The notes under the pieces were generated by a model. That model saw only the letters and a program-made list of their open reading frames with translations. It made no database searches and was not told where the DNA came from. Below are positions 34,147 to 38,746 of a DNA stretch of 38,746 nucleotides, one piece after another. Both the position numbers and the translations under genes were made by a program. Every line of letters begins with the position of its first letter. The first letter of the stretch is position 1. Source of the stretch: a virus; IMG/VR virus record IMGVR_UViG_3300022752_003478, positions 1 through 38,746 of that record, one strand, 5' to 3'.

Positions 34147-34928
34147 ACTGGACCAACTTTCCAATGGTTATCATTTTTAGGACCAAAATGTTGAAAGTTT
34201 TTTAATTCAAGAAATGGCCAATTAGGCAAGACTTCTAGTGAACCAAACTTTTTAACTAATCTATCGTAGAACAAATTTGCTACTACTTCTTGACCTTCTA
34301 AATTATCATGCCCACAAGGTAATTTCATACCATGTGTAAAATTATGTACATCTCGAACATCATAAAGATTAGAATATTCCTCGTAGGCCATCGGAAATCT
34401 TTTTTTAACATCCTCTACGGTTGCTTGAGGGATATCAAATTTAAAATATTCTGCAAAGAAAAAATCATAGTGATTATTTTCCAAAAGATTTTTAACAGAC
34501 AGTTTATTTTTTATATCATTCCTAAGAAAATCTTCGTCATCGAATTCTTGAAAATAGATTTTTTCTTGTAAGGTTTCGCTATTTTTCCAATGGAATTTAA
34601 ATTCTTCAAGTCCTGGGTTTGGATAAGGAATTGTCATATAGTCATTGGTATTCCTATCATAGAGTCTATTAAACCATGCTTCTCTTCTATAGATTTGACT
34701 ATACATAATGAGAAATAAGGGCCTATTCTTAAAAGGTTTATTTTCATAAACATAATCAAAGGTCCGTCTAACTATGCCATCATTACTCGAACCAGGCAAT
34801 GCGAGGTTTACAACTGGGCAACCTAATTTATTGGCCAAGAGAGTAGGCCAGCCTTGTGCCTTAGGATCGTCAAGACCTTGGCAATAGGTCCAACTACATC
34901 CATTAGTAACTAAATGTGTAAATTTCAA
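34137..34928 (-). CDS. SGNH-hydrolase-like protein
   Basis: A 263-residue protein: VTNGCSWTYCQGLDDPKAQG (S12 nucleophile candidate), NLALPGSSNDGIVRR (Gly/Asn block) and C-terminal CGHDNLEGQEVVANLFYDRL, where a His-Asp pair occurs but the usual D-x-x-H order is not clear. Closest in style to phage SGNH proteins that start TNGCSWT. Third such gene in the window. It overlaps the upstream gene by four bases and the O-FucT-like gene by ten, so the three glycan-type genes are translated in series. Confidence 0.6.
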   Translation of the reverse strand: MKFTHLVTNGCSWTYCQGLDDPKAQGWPTLLANKLGCPVVNLALPGSSNDGIVRRTFDYVYENKPFKNRPLFLIMYSQIYRREAWFNRLYDRNTNDYMTIPYPNPGLEEFKFHWKNSETLQEKIYFQEFDDEDFLRNDIKNKLSVKNLLENNHYDFFFAEYFKFDIPQATVEDVKKRFPMAYEEYSNLYDVRDVHNFTHGMKLPCGHDNLEGQEVVANLFYDRLVKKFGSLEVLPNWPFLELKNFQHFGPKNDNHWKVGPVWR

Positions 34929-36016
34929 CTAAACAAACTCCTAATAAATTGGTCTTGATAGGGACAAATATTAACCATTTGATCAAACTTTATTTTATTT
35001 TGATTTAGTTTGTGTCCAAAAAGGTTTAATAATTTTTTATGAATTTTAGTATTATCACCTATAGAATCTTTTAGATTTTTTAAAAATATAAGTGCATCAA
35101 ACACAGATTTCTCAACAGGGTTTGACTGTGAGCTAGAATAGGAAATAGAATTTAAAAACCAAAATCCATAATCATGTAAAATCTCTAACATATTTTGAGG
35201 ACCGTACCAAATAAAGAAGTTATCTACTTTACTGAATTGCAAAGCCTTTAGAGTTTTTTCTGTCAATCTGGATCCTATCTCTTCTTCACTTTCCCAAATT
35301 ACATTTACCGCACTTTGATTGTAGTCTGTATAACTAGTAACATGATTCTTTGTCCACACATTACCACTAGCGAATTCATTACTATAAACGATGTCCTTGA
35401 GTGCAATTTCTGGAGATGGATATACATGAAAATCGTTTGGAAAGATTCCTAGAATTTTTTTATAGAGTCTATTACGCCAATCAGCACTTAGGTCTTCAGG
35501 CCTATTTCCGTGATATATTCCCAGTAGGTGATGTTTTTGTTCTTGTGGATAAAAATTTAAAAAACTATAACCTAATTGAAAATAATGCCTAATTACATTT
35601 ATAAAAGGATGATAAAAAACATTTTCATGAACAATTGGATCATTGGCAAAGTTATCAGTCAATAACAATAGATTACCTTGGTCCAAATATTCATATACGC
35701 TTTTTTTGACCGCTGCTTCTTCAAAGTTTAGGAAATGATTTTTAATATCTTCGCCGTTTGTTAGATGTAGGAATAGTTTTTGTTCAGCCTTATTTTCATG
35801 AAAAAGTTCATGAGAAAAGGCAAAGTAGGTAAAGTTTTTACTTCTAATATTGTCACTTCTTGTTTTTTTATCGTGATTAAATTTTAATATCAATTTCCTA
35901 TTACTACCACAATCAAATACAATTTCGTGATGTTCTAAATCAATTTGATGTGGTAAATTTTGTATAGGCCAAAATAGGCAAGGATCATAAGTAGGAATAT
36001 AAATTTCTACATTCAT
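34925..36016 (-). CDS. putative glycosyltransferase, TEK-motif family
   Basis: A 363-residue AT-rich gene product related to those at 22162 and 30110. [20 protein letters not shown] and [20 protein letters not shown], followed by [20 protein letters not shown], correspond to their inter-domain and nucleotide-binding blocks. The DEsYD element is replaced by a Ser-rich stretch. The N-terminal half is divergent. The ATG overlaps the stop of IscA by four bases, so this glycan-type gene is co-transcribed with the Fe-S assembly genes. Confidence 0.45.
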   Translation of the reverse strand: MNVEIYIPTYDPCLFWPIQNLPHQIDLEHHEIVFDCGSNRKLILKFNHDKKTRSDNIRSKNFTYFAFSHELFHENKAEQKLFLHLTNGEDIKNHFLNFEEAAVKKSVYEYLDQGNLLLLTDNFANDPIVHENVFYHPFINVIRHYFQLGYSFLNFYPQEQKHHLLGIYHGNRPEDLSADWRNRLYKKILGIFPNDFHVYPSPEIALKDIVYSNEFASGNVWTKNHVTSYTDYNQSAVNVIWESEEEIGSRLTEKTLKALQFSKVDNFFIWYGPQNMLEILHDYGFWFLNSISYSSSQSNPVEKSVFDALIFLKNLKDSIGDNTKIHKKLLNLFGHKLNQNKIKFDQMVNICPYQDQFIRSLFS

Positions 36017-36333
36017 ACATTAAAACTTTCTCCACAGCCGCAACGGTTTTTCTCGTTTGGATTGCGAAATTCAAATCCTTCGTTGAGCCCTTGCTTGACC
36101 CAATCCATTTCAAGTCCTTCAAGGTAAACTAGGCTTTTACCATCTACATATATGTGAACTCCGTGTTGCTCATATATATGATCTCCTGATACAATCTTAT
36201 CCACATATTCTAGCACATAGGCTAGGCCACTACATCCTGTAGTTTTTACTCCTACACGTATGCCCAAACCCTTACCACGTTTCTCTAAGTTAGCCTTTAC
36301 ACGTTCTGCGGCGTTTTCAGTGAGAGATATCAT
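36013..36333 (-). CDS. iscA: IscA-type Fe-S carrier
   Basis: A 106-residue A-type carrier, family length. [15 protein letters not shown] (C34) and the C-terminal [11 protein letters not shown] (C98, C100) are the three conserved cluster-binding cysteines of IscA/Hes[21 protein letters not shown] is the usual N terminus. A-type carriers accept clusters from the IscU scaffold and hand them to apo-proteins. The start lies 17 bases inside the end of the IscU gene. The IscA label over SufA is from overall similarity (for example the [14 protein letters not shown] block). Confidence 0.85.
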   Translation of the reverse strand: MISLTENAAERVKANLEKRGKGLGIRVGVKTTGCSGLAYVLEYVDKIVSGDHIYEQHGVHIYVDGKSLVYLEGLEMDWVKQGLNEGFEFRNPNEKNRCGCGESFNV

Positions 36334-37726
36334 GTTTCTTTTTATAATCTTCTATAGCGGCTTTGATTGCATCCTCTGCTAAGATAGAGCAATGTATTTT
36401 AACCGGAGGGAGCGCAAGTTCCTCTGCAATTGCAGTATTCTTAATCGTTGAAGCCTCGTTAATTGTTTTGCCCTTAACCCATTCAGTAACCAACGAAGAT
36501 GAGGCAATAGCTGAACCGCAATTATGTGATCCAACTCTATTGGAGAAAAATACATGTGCTCCATCTTCTAGTTTAAGATCATAAACCACTACCTTGTCAC
36601 CATCCCGCTCGCATCCACGCAGCATATTTTTATGGGTTATAGGAGAAATTTTAACAACTTTTATTCCGTTATGTATAAAATTTTGCACAATTGGCAATGA
36701 TTGATGTAGGTCTTCGATCGCAAGGAACAAAGAATCATAACCGGCTGTTGCTAACTTATTTCTGCGTTGCTCTACATAATTAGATTCATCTGCCCTATTC
36801 TGCATAAATTTTGGCATTTTTTTAGTGTAGACTTCTATACACTTTTTCTTTCCCGGGATAATAAAGTCTGGGCTAGCTGGTCCAGATGCAGTTTGAATCC
36901 AAATCTTTCCCGAAGACCATTTAGCAGCAATATTATTTTGTTCAAACAGCTCAATAAACTGTTTTTCTATGCTTGTTGGGACTGACCAATCTCTATTTTC
37001 CATACCCTCACGCCATTTAGAGATGTATTCGGGATTACTCCAGTTCTTTTTACTTGCAATACTTGCTTTCTTTTTTTTGGATTCTGGATCTTTACATCGG
37101 AATCCATGTTGGTTTTGAGGCAATAAAGATTTATCAAACGTTTTATTAAACTCAATCATTCTTTTGCTATTAGCTGATTTTATTTCTTTTCTATGTCTAT
37201 TATTAGTTAAAACTCGTAGTTCATGTTCTGTAATTTCATACAATTCTTGTCCAAGAATCAACTGTTGAGCTTCAATTGGACGATTGTCGGCGTTCCAAAA
37301 TATGTGCTCTTTTGTACAAAGTAATGTAAATGTTCCCGGATTAATGTTTTTACGACTAGTCTCACGCTGAAATGTAACAGCTAATAATTCATCGATATCA
37401 ACTGAGTGTTTAATAATGTCTCGTATCCTTTGGGGGTGAACTGTATTTCCGTCCCATGCTAATACTTCATCACCTATTTTCAAAGAAGAAATCTTTTTCC
37501 TATGAGTTGGAGTGTCAATAGGCATATTACTGGTAAGACAGCCGTAAGTCTTAAACTTAGCATCTGTAATTATTCCTTGCTCATTTACCTTAATCTGCAA
37601 CTTCATAACATCACCACAAGCAGGGGCACCAACCATACCAGTACCTACATCTTTATCATCTTTACTAAACGATCCTACGTTACGTGGATTTTCATAATGA
37701 TCAATAACCTGTTCTGAATACGCCAT
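36317..37726 (-). CDS. iscU: IscU Fe-S scaffold interrupted by an intein
   Basis: A 469-residue precursor. Residues 1-62 and 403-469 join to a 129-residue IscU with all landmarks of bacterial Isc[18 protein letters not shown] (C37, D39), [20 protein letters not shown] (the second cysteine ligand) and [15 protein letters not shown] (H105, C106 in spliced numbering). The spliced length and numbering match E. coli IscU almost exactly. Residues 63-402 are an intein inserted immediately before the cysteine equivalent to Cys63. Without splicing the scaffold should be inactive. Preceded by AAGGAG seven bases before ATG and a GGTAAATA box. Scaffold for [2Fe-2S]/[4Fe-4S] assembly; desulfurase and chaperones must come from the host, as none are in the window. 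Confidence 0.9.
   Translation of the reverse strand: MAYSEQVIDHYENPRNVGSFSKDDKDVGTGMVGAPACGDVMKLQIKVNEQGIITDAKFKTYGCLTSNMPIDTPTHRKKISSLKIGDEVLAWDGNTVHPQRIRDIIKHSVDIDELLAVTFQRETSRKNINPGTFTLLCTKEHIFWNADNRPIEAQQLILGQELYEITEHELRVLTNNRHRKEIKSANSKRMIEFNKTFDKSLLPQNQHGFRCKDPESKKKKASIASKKNWSNPEYISKWREGMENRDWSVPTSIEKQFIELFEQNNIAAKWSSGKIWIQTASGPASPDFIIPGKKKCIEVYTKKMPKFMQNRADESNYVEQRRNKLATAGYDSLFLAIEDLHQSLPIVQNFIHNGIKVVKISPITHKNMLRGCERDGDKVVVYDLKLEDGAHVFFSNRVGSHNCGSAIASSSLVTEWVKGKTINEASTIKNTAIAEELALPPVKIHCSILAEDAIKAAIEDYKKKHDISH
36521..37540 (-). mobile_element. intein in IscU with putative PD-(D/E)xK-type homing endonuclease
   Basis: A 340-residue intein. It starts with Cys ([20 protein letters not shown], block A), has [11 protein letters not shown], block B as [10 protein letters not shown] (T138, H141), block F/G as [15 protein letters not shown] and NRVGSHN, and is followed by Cys as the +1 residue: all splicing residues are intact. 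In the middle, residues about 195-245 contain a NUMOD-like basic segment ([20 protein letters not shown]), and residues 250-350 have [16 protein letters not shown] (D287, E298) and [17 protein letters not shown], resembling DUF559/Vsr-like PD-(D/E)xK nucleases, not the common LAGLIDADG type. Likely a homing-capable element; nuclease class is moderately sure. Confidence 0.85.
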
Positions 37727-37752
37727 ACAAACTCCTTTTTGTAAGTATAGAA

Positions 37753-37760
37753 TATTTACC
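37753..37760 (-). promoter_or_regulatory. late-promoter-like box GGTAAATA
   Basis: On the minus strand, 26 bases before the IscU ATG at 37726. Identical to the box at 5072-5079 at nearly the same distance from its gene. Forms a divergent pair with 37762-37769. Confidence 0.45.
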
Positions 37761-37761
37761 A

Positions 37762-37769
37762 GATAAATA
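37762..37769 (+). promoter_or_regulatory. late-promoter-like box GATAAATA
   Basis: One mismatch from TATAAATA. Ends five bases before the ErpA ATG at 37775, so the mRNA would start at or next to the start codon if T4 late spacing applies. Confidence 0.45.
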
Positions 37770-37774
37770 TCAAC

Positions 37775-38098
37775 ATGATAAACATATCAACTCCTGCTCA
37801 ACATAAGATTATAGAATTACTTAAAGAAGAAAATAATCCTAATCTTAAACTAAGGACCTTCGTTCAAGGCGGCGGTTGCTCTGGGTTCAGTTATGGCTTT
37901 ACCTTTGATGAAGACCAGGCGGAGGACGATTGGGAATTTCCTGTAGGCCTGTTTAAGGTCCTAGTAGATGCTATGAGTATGCAATATCTCGAGGGTGCAG
38001 AAATAGATTATAAAGATGACATACAGGGTTCTAGTTTTGTAATCAAAAATCCTAATGCCCAAACAACCTGCGGTTGTGGATCAAGTTTCTCTGTCTAA
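37775..38098 (+). CDS. erpA: ErpA-type Fe-S insertion protein
   Basis: A 107-residue A-type carrier. [20 protein letters not shown] (C35), [33 protein letters not shown] (C99, C101) match E. coli ErpA nearly block for block, including the GGGCSGF..GF form that separates ErpA from IscA. ErpA delivers clusters to essential apo-proteins. It is encoded divergently from IscU/IscA across a 48-base region with two opposed late-type boxes. Its end overlaps the convergent unknown gene by 18 bases. Probably a second, host-derived carrier with a different client set from the IscA copy. Confidence 0.85.
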   Translation: MINISTPAQHKIIELLKEENNPNLKLRTFVQGGGCSGFSYGFTFDEDQAEDDWEFPVGLFKVLVDAMSMQYLEGAEIDYKDDIQGSSFVIKNPNAQTTCGCGSSFSV

Positions 38099-38434
38099 TC
38101 CCAAAAACGGACCCTTCTTGCTGACAATACCTAGCATCTGTTCAAAGTCTAGTCCACTCATTTCTTTGTTGAGATCATAGGTCTTGTCGCTTTGAATTTC
38201 TAAATAGTCCAAACCTAAAATGTCAACTACCTCACTGAGCGTAATCAATTCATTACGCATAGAACTTACCCAAATGCAGGTCATAATGCTTAAAACGAGC
38301 ACATCATGATTTTCATAAATAAGATGTTTTTGGCAATATTTGGTAGTTTCTTTGAGGTAATAATGGATGTCTTCAATCCGAAGTTGAACTTGATAAACCC
38401 AATCTCTAGTGTCTTCTCTAGACCAATAACGCAT
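38081..38434 (-). CDS. unknown protein
   Basis: A 117-residue, mostly helical protein ([20 protein letters not shown], then [20 protein letters not shown]). The start [10 protein letters not shown] has a cluster of charged and Trp residues. I do not recognise a family. It overlaps the end of the ErpA gene by 18 bases and is divergent from DNA ligase. The arrangement suggests a small phage replication-region protein, but that is only by position. Confidence 0.4.
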   Translation of the reverse strand: MRYWSREDTRDWVYQVQLRIEDIHYYLKETTKYCQKHLIYENHDVLVLSIMTCIWVSSMRNELITLSEVVDILGLDYLEIQSDKTYDLNKEMSGLDFEQMLGIVSKKGPFLGLDRET

Positions 38435-38442
38435 TTAAATAC

Positions 38443-38471
38443 TTGACAAATTATTAACTTACATGTATAAT
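38443..38471 (+). promoter_or_regulatory. consensus sigma70 promoter
   Basis: TTGACA (38443-38448), a 17-base spacer, TATAAT (38466-38471): a perfect consensus in both boxes and spacing, 29 bases before the ligase ATG. The -10 box is part of the 12-base palindrome GTATAATTATAC (38465-38476). It implies host-polymerase (early or middle) transcription of the ligase gene. Confidence 0.75.
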
Positions 38472-38500
38472 TATACTTTATGAACAATATTGGGTAGAAA

Positions 38501-38746
38501 ATGTATTCTATTATTCGCACACTACAGGATCATAATAGTCGCCTAAACAAGGAAGCCATTCTTGAAGCAGAGGCCAAAAATAATAATCAAGAATTATTTG
38601 CTGGTATGCGCTGGTGTCTAAGTCCTTATACTACATTTGGTATCAAGAAAGTTCCTGAACACAAGCAGGTAGATGGAAAAGGTGTTGATTGGGCAGACTT
38701 TGAAAATCTTCTGATAGCCCTTAGTTCCAGAGCACTAACTGGACAC
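38501..38746 (+). CDS. ATP-dependent DNA ligase, T4 gp30-like (partial)
   Basis: Only the first 82 codons are present, cut by the window edge. SIIRTLQDHNSRLNKEAILE, NNQELFAGMRWCLSPYTTFG followed by IKKVP, then DFENLLIALSSRALTGH parallel the T4 ligase N-terminal domain (il..i....s...K.aiL..n....l......y.....f.ikk.P.........l...l..LA.R.ltG). The catalytic KxDG lysine lies beyond the edge. Seals nicks in phage DNA replication and repair. The gene confirms a T4-like phage context and carries the strongest sigma70 promoter in the window. Confidence 0.65.
   Translation, partial: MYSIIRTLQDHNSRLNKEAILEAEAKNNNQELFAGMRWCLSPYTTFGIKKVPEHKQVDGKGVDWADFENLLIALSSRALTGH

Noticed and set aside
36317-37726. 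Group I intron or gene fusion in iscU
   Set aside because: The frame is open through the insert and all protein-splicing blocks (Cys1, TxxH, HN, +1 Cys) are present, which identifies an intein.
38081-38520. Minus-strand open frame 38290-38520 overlapping the ligase promoter
   Set aside because: Hydrophobic Ile/Phe/Lys-rich chance translation of AT-rich DNA that covers the consensus promoter; the 38081-38434 frame fits better.
1-38746. CRISPR array, insertion sequence or prophage attachment site
   Set aside because: No regularly spaced repeats, transposase, integrase or tRNA-end duplication seen anywhere in the window.

Overview
The window looks like an internal piece of a large T4-like myovirus from an aquatic habitat. 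It is not a bacterial chromosome. The evidence is a T4-gp30-type DNA ligase start at the right edge, LamG-type and Ig-like (choice-of-anchor D) structural proteins, a SleB-type lysin next to a small membrane protein, repeated T4-late-like boxes (NNTAAATA, including one exact TATAAATA), and dense packing with ATGA overlaps. No capsid, tail or polymerase gene is present, so the phage call is strong inference and not proof. IscU and ErpA resemble beta/gammaproteobacterial homologues so closely that a proteobacterial host of that kind is likely. I see no tRNA, CRISPR array or insertion sequence.

Layout. (1) 1-370: gene-free, with an 11-bp inverted repeat and a 19-base direct repeat. (2) 371-2061, minus: two LamG virion-type proteins and a DUF1737-like small protein. 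(3) 2096-2686, plus: YqgE/AlgH. (4) 2681-5044, minus: an unknown protein, two GT9-like proteins and a DUF6165-like protein. (5) 5141-10892, plus: structural proteins around an unusual phosphoribosyltransferase/beta-propeller fusion. (6) 10924-31766, plus: about 21 kb of 20 overlapping or abutting genes ending at a terminator. It holds a repeat protein with a glycosyltransferase-like end, five CxxxCxxC radical-SAM proteins in tandem, a B12-domain radical-SAM protein, SGNH proteins, three related putative transferases (two here, one at 34925-36016), an RmlC-like epimerase, a thiamine-diphosphate enzyme split over two distant genes, three SDR enzymes (one fused to a 2-oxoglutarate oxygenase) and a methyltransferase. 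(7) 31867-33028, plus: lysis-type genes and a small basic protein. (8) 33013-37726, minus: three surface-glycan-type genes with IscA and IscU; IscU is interrupted by an intein exactly at its cluster-ligand Cys63. (9) 37775-38746: ErpA, an unknown gene, and DNA ligase under a consensus sigma70 promoter.

How it may work together (inference). The 21-kb unit looks like a phage-borne biosynthetic island that makes and transfers an unusual sugar-like or peptide modification, perhaps decorating virions or the infected cell surface. Its six radical-SAM enzymes need many [4Fe-4S] clusters, and the same phage carries an Fe-S scaffold (IscU) and two carriers (IscA, ErpA). This pairing of demand and supply, with an intein gating the scaffold, is the most striking aspect of the window.
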